Origin: Styela clava
Taxonomy: Eukaryota > Chordata > Ascidiacea > Stolidobranchia > Styelidae
Assembly (NCBI RefSeq): GCF_964204865.1
Contig: NC_135254.1
Span: forward strand, 10,855,001 to 10,919,000
Length of the DNA stretch: 64,000 bases
Reading direction: 5' to 3'
The position numbers and the translations under genes were made by a program. How positions within the stretch are numbered: the first letter of the stretch is position 1; each line of letters opens with the position of its first letter. This document shows positions 19,344 to 32,459 of this stretch, piece after piece. Under the pieces are notes generated by a model. That model was not told where the DNA came from, made no database searches, and was given only the letters and a program-made list of their open reading frames with translations.

Positions 19344-22300
19344 CTAATCACTATCTTCCCCTGACGAAGCAGGTGTACTTTCAGCCTCTGATTCTTGTGC
19401 AGACTCTTCTTCAGAACCTGACGCCTGTTTGAATCAATATGAATAACAATATTAAAATGTTACATCAGCTTGTATACTCTGTTGATATAATTGGTTATAT
19501 TGTAAATTTTATTCTGGCATAAAGGATGTTATTTCCTTGGTATTCTACGATTTCTAATAATTCAATTAATTTATTTATTTAAAAATAATACACCCGATTC
19601 TGAATTAAACTGGATTTCAATAAACTTTTTGAAGTATTCAATCTCCTGAAGGACAGATGTACAAACTCGAGGCCATGTGATTGGCCACCCAATCGGCTTT
19701 TCTACGCAAGCGAAAAATGCTGTCCTAATTGGCAGATTTCATCATTTCTTAATGAAATCATGGATTGTAAATTAAAATCTATTTAGCAATGGTGCTTTAG
19801 CAAGCAAGATGATCGATACTAATTTTTCGATCTGGAAATTTGTACTTTGCTTTTATCAACCAGACGTACCTTAGGTTCAGGACTGCTTTCCTTCTTTGCA
19901 ATCTTTGCTTTTGGTTTGTCATTATCAGAATCAGATGACGATGACCCACTGTCTTGTATGAATTCTTTGCTTTTAAATCCACCAGGTTGTGACTTTTTAG
20001 GAGATTTCGAAGTTTTCGACGAACCTTTTGGTGAAGATTTTTTCTGTTTCCTTGAATGAGGAATATTTTACATGAGACTTTTTCACAAAATATTGAAAAT
20101 TTTAGCCAGTCTTTCAACCCTTGTTTCACATTCCTAGAAAGTTAAACTTGAAAGATAACAGTGCCCGTTCTTTTAGAACTTTATTTGGAAGCCTAGATAT
20201 TGAAAGCATAAAATTAACCATAAAAATAGGGTAGCTTTAAACCAGTTAACACAGATAAGCATGATAGATAAAATATGAACTTCGGGGCTGTGAATAAACT
20301 TCACCCATAGTCTGGGTTGTAAAAGATTTTGTCTCCAACACCACTCCGAGTTATCAAATTTTGATAACGAAATCTTTATCATGTGCAGACCTTCGTTATA
20401 AACTGTTAAACTGCTAAAATTAACGCTTTTGGATTTATAGTAGGAAGTTTTGATTTCTTTCATCACTATCCAAAATCTGTGATTCCGACTCTGGAGAGTT
20501 TAATATTAGACTCCAGCCACAACTCCAATGAAAACAAGCGAAATTCCAACTTCTTAGCACTGTTTAGTATTGTGGTTTGGAACAATATTGTTCCATTATT
20601 GGAAAAGATATAGAGGGCACGTCAACAAAAACAAATACATACTTTATAGGTGAAATATGTCTGGATCCTCCAGCAGCTTCGTATTTTCTCATTTCTTCTT
20701 TATATCTTATCTTATCTTTCTCATACTTCTCATTGTAAGACTAAAAATCGATAAATTAGACAATTTCAACAGAAAAATGAAACATCAATGTCTTTATGGA
20801 GTCGTCACTCTTATCAACTGGACTAACAAGTCAGAATTTTTCAAAAGTCTTGAGAAATTATTTTGCATTCTTACTCTTCCAAATACATTCCAAAAAATGA
20901 TTTTGAATAATAAATATCATTTACAGTCAAAATTTAGTACAAATAACAGATCACCATAGATTTGCTACTTATACTAAGAAAATAGTCAGTGATTAATGAC
21001 ACAAAAATAATCAACTAAATAAAGTTATCACTATTATCTATCTATTATCTACTACAGCGAATATGCTATCAATAAGAAATTCAGACGTTCGATTTTGAAA
21101 TACCTTTTTCTCAGCATCGGAAACATCTTTCCATAATTTTCCTGCATGTTTTGCAATTTCAGTCATGCTCAATTCAGGATTTTCCTTCTTTATTTTACTT
21201 CTGTTATCTGATAACCACTGCATGTAAGCTGAAGACGGACGCTTTGGTGCATTTGGATCCTTTTTCTTCTTACCCTGTATAATAAGTAGTCAAGATCTTA
21301 AAATCCCATCCTTAATCTGCCACAAACAACAATGCTTAAACAGATTAGTGATGTTTATTGTTTACCCATAATTTGGCTCCTATATAGCCTATTCAGATCA
21401 AATGAAGGTTTTACTACTGGCTAGGTGGGAAACGAAATAGTGAAAAATTTTTACATTTCAATTGTTTTAATAAAGTATCATAAAAACTTATAAATGAACG
21501 TGGACAATTTGAAGATTATCAACTCAACCTTCATTCACAATCACAAATATCTAAGAGATAAATTTTAAAACAAAATTGCTCAAAGCAGGAGACTGAAATA
21601 TAAAGACTACTGATAACATAGTACATAGAACTTCTGCTGAAGTGTCAGAAACCAAAAAAGAAGTAAAAAAAGCTAAACTATTCTACAGATGTTGACACCA
21701 ATGTTGGCGTTGCGGTGTAAATCATATGGCTAAGCCTTAGGAATACGCTCGCCACTGCATCTCTGATTACCCTGCGTGGGTTCGCAGATTCGGATTCCAC
21801 GCGGGTATGATTATGTACGAGAAAATTGCTGGACTCCTCGCCGTCATAGGGTGATTCACGTAATCGCTGGTCGGTTACGGCTTCCTCCACCATCAAGTTC
21901 ATCTGTTCATGGTCCCTACTATGGACTATGAACTAGGCGAGAGGGCGTGGTTCACCATTTATATAAGCAATCTTATCGGCTTTCTCTTCCCCGGGATAAA
22001 TATGTAAATCCTATCCTAAGTTTGTATAAAAAAAATTACCTCTTTCTTACTGCTGCTTCGTTTTGTGGAAGATTTCTCTTTCTTTTTCTTCTTAGGTTTT
22101 TTCTCTTCTTCATCATTGTCCGAACCTTTTTCATCATTTTCATCTGAACTTGTATTCCGAACATCTGAATCATATTCATCTGCCACCTAGAATAAAGATG
22201 ACAGAACAATTATCATCATCCTAAATATGAGTACCGTGAAAATGGGTCTTGTGGCATATATAAATAAATCCATAGTGCATGTGCAGTTGTAGCTGAGTTG

Positions 22301-25300
22301 TCGAATGATTTTCCTGACTGTCCGAAGATAACAACAATTTCAAAGGATTAGGAAAATGATAAAAAGTCTTTGAATTTTAATGAATCTTATTTTATATTTT
22401 CAACTCTTGCATTTTTTTAAATTTTATAAAAGTGATAATTTTTAGTATTAAGGTGTCCAAGGTGACAAAAAAATGTATTTTTATAAATAAAAAACAACAA
22501 CAATCAGAGGCAAGAAACACCTTGTGAAGTAGCCACATTAGCTTTCATATATTGCAAAAACGACCAAGATATCATTTTAGTAAAAGATATGCAATAAAAA
22601 TGTTTATCTTAATGTGTAGCCTACTGCAAAATATTATGAAATGTGCCGTCATTCTTATAGCAATAAAATGTTTGTAATATCCAATTTCAAAAGCACCTAT
22701 CATAAAATCAAATGTGACTGTCCACCATATAGCAGAATGCAGCGTCTTCTGTTGCATAACAAATATGGGTACTCCCGTAGTGTGTGTACCAGGTTAGGGT
22801 TAGGCCATGATTTTATTCCGGTTTTCCTTATTTTAGTTCTAGAGTTCTGAGACTGTCTGTGTTAGTCAAGTGAATATCCCCCTGCCCATAGGTTTCAGTC
22901 CCTTTATACAACTTGATGTGAAGTAGGCGAACAAAATTAGTTACCTCCATATTGATACACACACTTCTGAAGCACCAAAATATGAACACACTGCAGAAAA
23001 AACTATCTGTATTTTAGTAATGAGTAAAAAATGCTGAATTTAACTCTTCAAATTTGTGACAAGGGGTAAATGGGAGAAGAGAGGTTGACTAACCCCTGTC
23101 GAATAGAATTGGCATTGAATCCTTTGATCACCTATTTGTAGATATCAAACAAATTTGATGAATCTATTTTCAATCATATTACTTTACCTCATCTGGTTCT
23201 GCACCAGGATTGAAGTCTTCATCTTCTTCTGAATCTTCATCACTGTCTCCTCCTCCATCATCTTCATCTCGATCTGCTGCTTCTTGCTTCATTCTCTCAA
23301 GATAAGCATCATGCTGTTCATCTTCTGAATCACTGTTTGCCATAATATCGATATTTCCACCTCCATCCTGTAAGAAGAATGTCAACTCAACCGCAAATTC
23401 AAATTACAGTAAACTTCGATAATGAAAAATTAGCGCATACCCTTGTATAATAGAATGTTAAAAACACTTGGTAAAATTAATGCTTTTCAGGTTTTGGTTA
23501 ACGGTTTTCAATTAGTTTTAGTAAAAAATATATGAATTTTATCAACCAAAAAAGTCAAACCAAAAGTCCTTTTGCAATTTAAATTCGGTCCAATATTATA
23601 TTATAGCAATATTATCTAGCAATCTGCGCATTGGGCTTATCTCTATTGACGCTGCTGTTTGCAGATTATTAAAGATCATAAGCTAAAACCTCATGGTCAT
23701 CACCTATCTAGAAGATCATATACAATGGGAATACACAGCAATACTATTTTATTAACAATTCCATAGGTGTATCAGAAAAACTCACCACTCCTTTTCCAAT
23801 GTTTTTGATCTTTAATTTTTTCTGACTCACAAAATCGAAAAGAGCAGGGTAACAATTTCTGTCGAGAAAACAATGTAAAGGTTATTAGTTTTAAATTTGC
23901 CAAAATCGTAAATCTATTGTTGAGAATCTGACTAATGTAATGTAAGATAGAACAGAATTTATGGTCAGTACAGTTGTGGTAGACACCCACATGCTAAATA
24001 ATATCTACCCTATGATGTTATGATTTGAAAAGGGAACAGAATAATTTTTGAAATGTCAAGTAAGAGTGTGAGCTAATACTGTGCAATAAACTGCTGTATA
24101 AAAATATAAAGGATTTAAACCCCATAAATTTGGTTACTTCTAAAAATAAAACATGTGGAGTGTAGCCTTGTTCAGGGTAATAGTGTAAAAAATATGAAAA
24201 ATGAGAGGGGATAAAATCAACATTACAATAACAGGCGCTCCAGTGTGTGTACCAATATGGAGGTAACTAATTTTGTTCTCCTACTTTACATCAAGTTGTA
24301 TAAAGAGACTGAAACCTATGAGCAGGGGGGTGGGGTATTCAATTGCCTGACACAGACATAAATAAGGAAAATCAGAAAAAAATTATGGCCTAACCCTAAC
24401 ATAGTACACACACTACGGGAGTACCAAATATATAGGTTAGATTATAACATTCATTGACTAACTTTTCAATATTGCTGAAAACATAAGCAGTCTGACTTCT
24501 TGTTTCAATTTCAAAATCGAAGGATCTGCTGCTGGTAGCTGATCCACGAGCAAAATTCACGAAAGCAATTTCATCAAATCGAACATGAATCGGAGGTTTA
24601 TGGACATACATGAAACCTCTCTCCAGTGGGAAGAGAAATCCTGATGATGCTTTGTAAGTACACATGATGGATTGGTCACTGTTTGGACTGATAAAAATAT
24701 TAAAAAAACATTATAAACAAATGGTAAAACGTTTAACGACATAATTTTGATAAAGACCAAGTTATACGAAGAAATTTTGTAAGGCATCTCAAAATTGTTT
24801 CAATTTATGTCAATTTATTTTGCTTTCATTATTGTCAAATATGATAAAAGAAATCATTCAGTCATTCTGTACAAGAAGCGGAGATTTCAGGCCTGAATAA
24901 CTGAATTCTGATCAAGTTCATTTTTAAACACCTGAATTCCTTAGACAGTCTCAAATATCAGATACCGGTACTTTGCAGAATTTAGTTTAGTACATTAACT
25001 AGGCCTATTTTTATATGTTTTACATGCTACTGGACAAGCTGGATTCAATATTTTCAATCTTAAATATCTTACCCCTTGAATGAACCAGGAACAGTTATTT
25101 TTCGTTGCACTAGATTTTTCATAACACGACTTACAACTTCATATATTGGCCCCGACATATCTTTTTGCAATCGATCTCCAAACTTTTCTTCAATTTCTCT
25201 CCTGTTTTAAACAACATTTGAAGGCAAGCAGTAAGCAAACAAACAAGTATTTTTATGCATTTTCCAAAAATGTGTGTAAAAATACCACTAAAATACCAAC

Positions 25301-28300
25301 TGTTAGTCCGATACCAATTCCCTATCACCAAAATAATTGGGTATTAATATCAATATGCTGAAATACTATTATCAACTTATAGCAATAATTATAATTTTTG
25401 AAATATATGGTGCAACATTTTCAATTTCGAAAATTTATAGAAATTTATATTGCCCTAAAATATCATTAACACCAATTCTCGAAATCTTGTTATTTATTTA
25501 CTCAGATGATTTTCAAGTGGAAATTGTAAAAATGAGTGAACACAAACCCATTATTTTCAAAATGGCATTTAAAATAAATTTAATATGTCATAGAATCTAA
25601 CATAGTTTTCACTTTCCTAATATTTAAAATTATTAATCTCAGAAATATTACTAATAATTAATAGTCAACAAACATTGACAGGTAACAAAATGTTACTACA
25701 AATAACTCTCTGTGAGTATTGACAAAAATAATGATGTCAATAATATACAAAAACTGTTTTCACCATAAAACTGTTGTTGACCAAAATTTTACTCTGCTTC
25801 AACATTCTACTAAAAGAGCACCATTCTAAATAATATTAAAACTATGAAAAAAGTACTTACTCAGACAAAGTCATTTCTACAGACATTTCATCTTCTTTAT
25901 AAAATAAAAGAACAAGGAAATGATATCTGGTTTGTCCTTGTCTGACAGGAGGATCAAGACTGACCTGAAATAAGTTTGAAAACTTTAAAGTAAAATATTT
26001 ATAAATAAAAAAAAGCAAAAAAAAATTGAATAGACATTAAATGGAATACACCAATGGTTAAAATAAACAGATCTATGACAGAGAAAACAGAATAATGCAA
26101 TAAACAAAGAAAAAAATTAGTTACTGCGTTTGTATTAAAAATTTCGAAATTACCACAAAGAAAATTTGTCTCTGATCTCTGTGTGGAAGTAAAAAGAGTC
26201 GTAGTATGGAAGTATATGTGATTTTGTAATCGAACGTCTTTCCGTGAAGTTGAACAAACTTTGGATACATTCTAATGTCATATCTACCTCTGTAAAAATA
26301 AGGCAAATAAAAACTTGAATCTTTTCATATCTAATTTTTTTAAGAAGAATGTTCAATAACATATATAGCTGTGACGTGAGTTACTTATAATGGCATAAAA
26401 CCAAGCAATCCCTTCACAGATAATCATGCCCACATGAGCCCCACACATAGTACAATGTGCCAAAACAGCATGACGGAACTCAACTCAATTGGAAATTTCA
26501 TTCTATATATCCTACAGCTAAGAAACAGTGGAATCAGAAAAGTATTTTTATCATAAAATGGTGCTGAAACTAATGATAAATCAACATATCGTGGCTAATG
26601 CTACGACCAATGGCCAACAGTAAATGAGACGCTAAAAGACAAAACACTTCAAATACATAACCAACCTTGGTGTGAGACATTGTAAATCTTGAAATGTACA
26701 AATGGCATTTCCTTTCGCTTGCAGTACATCAGCTTTCGATATAACATTATCACTGAAAACCTGTGGATTAAATTCGGAAATTATAAGGAATAAGTCTTGT
26801 ATATTATTTTTAGTTTTCTGATAAGTACTGAAACTCAGAACAAACAAAAAATATAGGAGAAAAAACCTGCACAGTATCAGTTTCATCGTTTTGTGATGGC
26901 GGAACAAAAAACCTCATTTCCATAAGGGATAATTCTGCATCATCATTCTGATGAAATTCTAATGAAACTTCGTTTTTTCCTGGTGTACATTGTGATACAT
27001 TTTGCAATGGAATTTCAAAAGCTCTTTTTGAGTCAACATCAAACTGTAGTTCATAACCTATAAATTGTCATAAGTCTTCTTTTAATTTTCATATCGTTAA
27101 AAAAACAGAAATTAAACATAATATCATTGACATTCTCAAGTCTCTATACAACAGTAGACAAAAAGTGAGCGATTATTACAGGTTATACTTTAAAACAACC
27201 CATTCAAATGCCCGAATATTCTTAAATAATTTAAGTCATAAAATATTACTTCAATCATATTATTAAAAGATCTCATGTCTGCTACCTGAATTAGCGTGCA
27301 ATGAAATATTAAAGATAAAATTAAGATTCCAGTTCTTGAAAATATTACGATTACAACCAATTTGAAAGTGCATTTTTGTGTATGGATTTACTCAGAGTGA
27401 TAGTTCAATCACATATGATGACAAATTTGAAACAAAATGTAGCCTACCATTGAATGTTGTATCACCCCAGTTCCATCCTTTCGCAGACATGTCTTGTTGT
27501 TCAATTGTAACATTGTAATTATTTTTCACATGCTTATTGATCTTTTCAAACTCCTGAAATTTGTATGTTATTGATATTGTATTAATAACCACAACACAAC
27601 AATCATAATATCCCAAACATGGTGGAATAGCATATAAATTTTGACAATGTTTGAAATGATACAACTATCAGTAGAGGTGCGCGAGACTAACTCCCAATCC
27701 TTTCTCAATGTCTTTGCGCCAGTGGATCTGTATGCGTGTAACGCAAGAATGCTGTAGCAGGAATAAAATTGCATATTTTAAATGATAACTGGAAAATACC
27801 AGCATATCCGTTACAGGAAAGAAAAAAAAAATGGTTAATTGGGGATGCAAATTTTTCACTATGTAATTACGGTACTCAGAAAATAAGTTAAGCTATGATA
27901 CAGCATAAAATATTTGCAAGATATATACCGCCTCTTTGAATCCATCGTATTTGCAAGAACGTCCGTCTGTCAACTCAAGTTTCAACTCATATCCCCGAGC
28001 AACTCTTCTCCACACAACACTCTCTATGTCGGATAGTGGAATTGTTTCAACTTTTCCAGTTTTTATATTTTTGAAAACGACATTATTATTGTTAAGCCGG
28101 AGTCTACCTTCATGCTGAAAAATAAATACCATTTAAATTTATAAACCGATAAAATATCCATATCATATGAAGTTATTGTCCTGCTTAAAACATTGGGAAA
28201 AAAATATGAAAACATCACAAGTTACAGATCGCTGGTTCAAATCCCATGATCTCACCTCACCAGAGGTGTTACTAAATTAGGTAGGCAATGCTGTCCCTGA

Positions 28301-29744
28301 AATAAAAGTCAGTACGGCACAGTTATAATAAGATTTTGCATAATCATCCCGGAGGAGAAGAAAGCCGATACGATGGCTCAATCATAGGGTGAACCACAGT
28401 ATCTCGTTTAGTTACCGTACGAGTCCATGACGAGTATGAGATTAGTTAGCCAATTATTTGTTTGAGATGGATGAATTTGGTGTTGGAGGAAGCCGTAGGT
28501 ACGGTAATTGACCAGCTTGCCACAGTTACCACCCTATAATGGCAAGGAGTCCAGAAATCCTCTCGCACATAATTGTATGGCATAGCCTACTGCAGCACTG
28601 TTTCACATTTGACACCAAACAAAAACTTTTTATTGTGATTGGGTGGCTTACCCACTTTGCGGCCATGACCTATCTGCGACCATCAACTTCATCGATTAAA
28701 TTAATGCCGAAAAAATTAACGAAACGCGCCGATATTTCTCACGCGTTATCGTCCACTTATCCCTCGTAGCTCTACGAAATTACACTAAAATGCGGCCACA
28801 AATAAAAAAGTTATGCCCGAAAACCTGACCGAAGAAAAAAAACGGACCATTTTACCATGTCGCCAACTACCCATTGTTCCTTCAAAAAAGCTTGAAAATC
28901 CATACAAATATAAGAGATAAAGAGATGAAACTTGGCAGGTGGGTAGAGTTGTGTTTCTTTTACCCATCTTTAAAGTTTCGCGTTTCTATCTTCAAAGGAG
29001 GGGGAGTAGGGGGGTGCGCATTTCCAATACGTCAATAATATCTTTGTCAACTAATTTGCGACCACCGTGTTTTTGTCTGTTTGATTGCTGTGATGCGGTG
29101 CTTTGTTTATAATTTGAAGAATTTTGTTTGAAATAATCGTGTTCTTAAAATATATGGCGGTCAGAAATGCAATTAGAAGCCCTTTTTTTCACGCATGGCT
29201 GCGTATGCCCTAGTCTCGACGCAGCAGAAACGATGTTCAAGGCTTGAAATCCGTGGTCGCACACTGGTCGTTCGGTCGCAAATACGTCTTCAGAGTGTCG
29301 AACTTTGGTGGTTTGTATAGCTTTAACCCCTGGTTGAGAAAGTTAATTCGAAGTTCAGCGTGTAGAATAAATGCCAATGCACCTACGGTGAAAAAATTAA
29401 CGGGTTAGAAATATTGGTTTTTGTTTTATAGCGGTTTGAATGAAATCGTCCGCAGACTGGCTACACCACCCTATATCACAGAATAAATTTCTCATGTATC
29501 CGATAGTCTAGATCAGATACCGGTACCTAAGTTTTCGATTCGAAGAACTGAAGAATAAACCCCCACATTAAAAGACATCAATTATAAGAGTGAGTACCTA
29601 TTCCTCCCTTACAAGACAGTCAGTGAAGCTATGGCTATGCGCAGTAAAGGCAAAATGATTAACAATGACAACCCATGATTGACTCACCAACGCGCCTCGA
29701 ATTTCTTGATAAATATCACTGTAATCCAAAACGCTGGCCGACAT
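19344..29744 (-). CDS. SSRP1: FACT complex subunit SSRP1 (716 aa, 16 coding exons)
   Basis: HMG-box subunit of FACT, the nuclear histone chaperone formed with SPT16. Coding exons in transcription order: 29744-29688, 28114-27929, 27553-27448, 27057-26867, 26760-26666, 26289-26154, 25964-25861, 25201-25073, 24678-24463, 23858-23786, 23367-23188, 22186-22040, 21274-21104, 20740-20643, 20050-19870, 19424-19344. They sum to 2,151 nt. All junctions have GT/AG. N-terminal and PH-like middle domains are recognised by [63 protein letters not shown] and HVRFDEI. An acidic stretch covers ~445-540 ([11 protein letters not shown], then E/D-rich). The HMG box is ~547-620 ([23 protein letters not shown]). 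A K/S-rich tail ends SSGEDSD. Human SSRP1 is 709 aa, so this is full length. Introns hold MITEs and SINEs. Confidence 0.95.
21695..22022 (+). mobile_element. tRNA-derived SINE, near full length
   Basis: The head resembles a tRNA gene (gcggtgtaaatcatatggctaagcc..., B-box-like agattcggattcc). The body has ctggactcctcgccgtcatagggtgattcacgtaa and ggcttcctccaccatcaagttc; the tail ends gataaatatgtaaatcctatcc. Related copies lie at 28,330, 40,979, 57,506 and 58,282. It lies in an SSRP1 intron, antisense to the gene. The Pol III box assignment is by eye. Confidence 0.6.
22768..22976 (-). mobile_element. Merlin-like MITE in SSRP1 intron
   Basis: Reverse orientation of the family at 184-401: it starts ggtactcccgtagtgtgtgtacc and ends acacacttctgaagcacc. 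The flanks caaatatg and aaaatatg agree at 7 of 8 positions, consistent with an 8-bp target duplication. Confidence 0.75.
24234..24425 (+). mobile_element. Merlin-like MITE in SSRP1 intron
   Basis: Starts ggcgctccagtgtgtgtacc and ends agtacacacactacgggagtacc, with the internal ttatggcctaaccctaac of the family. No clear target duplication. It ends only 37 bp from the donor-side end of the exon at 24463-24678. Confidence 0.7.
28330..28580 (-). mobile_element. SINE copy without tRNA-like head
   Basis: Shares cggaggagaagaaagccgat, the gaggaagccg segment and aaggagtccagaaatcctctcgcac with the other SINE copies, in reverse relative to 21,695. The tRNA-like end is missing. Lies in the first SSRP1 intron. 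Confidence 0.55.
28581..29687. other. Rest of SSRP1 intron 1
   Basis: No exon recognised. Contains purine-rich tracts (ggagggggagtaggggggtg near 29,000) and one taccggta at 29,518. It probably includes old repeats that I cannot name. Confidence 0.4.
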
Positions 29745-29879
29745 GGCAGCTTTACTTGTGTACAGCAGAAGTAATCCAAAGTTAGATCTTCACCAATGAG
29801 GCAAAACTAGAAGTACCGGTACTTGTTGTAAAGACTAACTCTATCACAAAGCCTCAAGCCAACCTTGGTTAGATCAGAA

Positions 29880-29923
29880 CAAAGTGACTATAAGTTATAG
29901 TATAACACTTTATAGTCACTTTG
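29880..29923. mobile_element. 44-bp palindromic mini-insertion with 8-bp direct repeats
   Basis: The ends caaagtgactataa and ttatagtcactttg are perfect 14-bp inverted repeats around a 16-bp centre. The same 8 bases, gatcagaa, flank both sides (29,872-29,879 and 29,924-29,931). Structure fits a minimal hAT-type element (CA...TG ends, 8-bp TSD). It lies about 135 bp upstream of the SSRP1 ATG, so possibly in the promoter region. Confidence 0.6.
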
Positions 29924-30283
29924 GATCAGAAGCCTTCAGTACATGGAGTGAATAGAGGGAAAATCCCGCGAACAGTGGTGCGTCCTCCAGCGGAATCTGT
30001 AGAGTTCACGAAAAAGTATCTACAATCAAGACTTTCTACAGAAACCTGAAAAGTCGTTTCCAACAAATAATTAAAGAAGACCCGCATTACTGTAATATGT
30101 TACCAAGGTTTTGTTCGGTATAGTTAGTGTAGCGGCCATGATTATAAACAGTGACCGCTATTATTGTAACTAAACTGGCAACGGTAACTTAGGGCATCGA
30201 ACCCTGACCATTGATGTTGGCGGGATCTCTTTCGGCGTGAGCCGCTTGGAGGTAGGACGTATAAATTTGTATCTTAATCAATC

Positions 30284-30296
30284 GGGGGGGGGGGGG
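30284..30296. repeat. Run of 13 G
   Basis: Homopolymer of 13 G in otherwise AT-rich sequence. Length is easily misread in sequencing. Confidence 0.9.
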
Positions 30297-30656
30297 TTAG
30301 TATTATTAATTAGGCGTAGTTTAAATTTACATCATATAATTCTACTTCCTGTTTCGTATAGTTATTATTGGTCCCTCCTGTGTAATAGCACTGTATTTTA
30401 CCGGATTTCTGTTTGACAACTATTGCACCATTATCTGACTACTATTTCACCAACTTTTGACTCAACAATAAACATCTTTGGACAATCATTTTGAACTTTG
30501 AAAGGAACTCAGACAGAACCGCGTCATCAAAAATAAAGTGCCTGTACGAGCTATTTATTCCAATCACTCTAACGAGCACATCGCCATCGTATGGTGCTGA
30601 GCCGTTATAGTTAGAGTCTTAAGTATACTGTATAACTGTATAAGTAAGAGTTATTA

Positions 30657-31476
30657 TTGGACACGTTTAGTGGCAATAACGATCGTTTCAATATTATTGG
30701 ACACGTAGTGGACATAACGATCGTTTCAATATTATGTTGTTCTTGTTCTTTGACACGTTTTTAAAAAGTCGCTTTTCTCTTCAAATACTGGACCAATTGC
30801 TTTGAAATTTTCAGTGGTTAAAGATTAATTTTTTTGCTAGAAGGCTATTACTTTTATTTATTTCAAAATTTTGCGTGAATTCTATGAAATTTGATATTTC
30901 GTCTAAAATTTTGCTGTATTATTTTTTATCCATGGGAACACGGATTTTAGTCAGTGTCATGACTGGCTGTACGTTTTGATTCTGCAAAATTCTTGCTACT
31001 GGAAATTCAGAACTTTTTTGAGGGTACCGGTAGCGTCAAAGGTACCGGTAAGGACTGATTCGCTCTGGTCTAACGTGTCCATATATTTGTGCGTAGCTCT
31101 CTTGTGTTGTTGTTGTTCTTTGACACGTTTTTAAAAAATCGCTTTTCTCTTCGAATACAGGACCAATTGCTTTGAAATTTTCAGTGGTTAAAGATTAATT
31201 TCTTCGCTAGAAGGCTATTACTTTTATTTATTTCAATATTTTGGGTGAATTCTATGAAATTTGATATTTCGTCTAAAATTTTGCTGTATTATTTTTTATC
31301 CATGGGAACACGGATTTTAGTCAGTGTCATGACTGGCTGTACGTTTTGATTCTGCAAAATTCTTGCTACTGAAAATTCAGAACTTTTTTGAGGGTACCGG
31401 TAGCGTCAAAGGTACCGGTAAAGACTGATTCGCTCTGGTCTAACGTGTCCATATATTTGTGCGTAGCTCTCTTGTT
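30657..31476 (+). repeat. Dispersed element with 370-bp tandem dimer
   Basis: Begins with a short repeated head (ttggacacg...acgatcgtttcaatatt twice, 30,657-30,740). Two nearly identical 370-bp units follow (ctttgacacgttttt at 30,749 and 31,119), each ending in acgtgtccatatatttgtgcgtagctctcttgt. Shorter relatives with the same head and tail lie at 47,412-47,615 and 51,549-51,794. Head ggacacgtag and tail ctacgtgtcc are inverted repeats. No coding capacity. Class unknown. Confidence 0.7.
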
Positions 31477-31603
31477 ATTAAAGATATTGTTTTTGTGTTT
31501 CAAGTAAAAAATCACAGCGACTTCACCCCGACTGTTAAAACGTAAATATATACTACTACGTTAAAGCTATGTACACTGAAGAAATAATATTGTGTGTGTG
31601 TAT

Positions 31604-31730
31604 ATATCAGTGTTTCCCAACCCGAGCCCGCGGTCTCAAATGAGTCCGCGAAGCGTTTGAATGAGTCCGTAACGAGCCAGAAATTCACTGCGGGTCGCAA
31701 GCGATTTTGCAAAACTTAACTATCAGCCAA
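31604..31730 (+). mobile_element. hAT-like element end (fragment)
   Basis: Begins cagtgtttcccaaccc, like hAT (Charlie-type) termini, and continues with cgcgg and gcgggtcgcaagcg, typical of these elements. No matching opposite end found nearby. Confidence 0.4.
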
Positions 31731-32459
31731 GTTACGATTTACGTTAAAATTTACATAAAACATACCAAGCAAGTTTATTCACATAACATTAATGGAGTCA
31801 ATAATCACTGGTTACAGAGTAGCGCTGGGCATATATTCGAATATTCAAGTATTAGAATAGCAATTCAACTACAGTATTCATAAATTTGGTAACAGGTGAC
31901 GCGATAGGTCACTTGCGGGTAGCTTAATTTAATCAAACGAGTGGATTTCACAACTCACTTGCGGATTTCCGACGAAAACACGCGCCGATAGATGACCTAA
32001 GTCCTAAGTGATATTTCTAGCGAGTTCGAACAACGAGGAATAAATTTTTTTCTGGTGTCGAGGGTTGCAACCCAAATTTCCTTAATTGAAAAAAAAGTAA
32101 TACTAAAAATAAAACGAAAAACACCATAACTTTTGTTTTATGATTATCCGCTACCGATTAAAAACGCTTGCAAATCGCAAAACTTGGTTGCTTCACTGCT
32201 ACCGTAGTATACCTACCAGGGCATTTTCCCTTAGGATTCTTTGCTTTACTGCCTCGACATTGGTACGTGCAGTACAGGAGCGCCGTAAGTGTTTTAGAAC
32301 AGCTCAGATTTGTCGAATCCACAAAAATGCGAATCAAAGCAAAATATAATGGGGCACTTTACCACGCATTTTTGTGTCCACGGATTGTCATGAAATTTTC
32401 TGAGTAGTATTGCTTTTATTTCGTCAACACAACCGCAGATTAAAATGATCACAATTAAA
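31731..32459. other. Repeat-like intergenic sequence
   Basis: No gene. Contains an agcgctgggcatatattcga segment of the kind seen in short dispersed repeats, and two overlapping short ORFs near 32,140-32,400 without recognisable content. Confidence 0.35.

Noticed and set aside
22768..22850. Telomere-like ccctaaccctaacc / ggttagggtt
   Set aside because: These short strings are the constant interior of the MITE and hairpin families, not interstitial telomere arrays.
24396..24462. C-terminal extension of the 24,396-24,665 ORF beyond NIEK
   Set aside because: Read-through into the intron; the donor at 24,462 joins in phase to the next SSRP1 exon ([10 protein letters not shown]).
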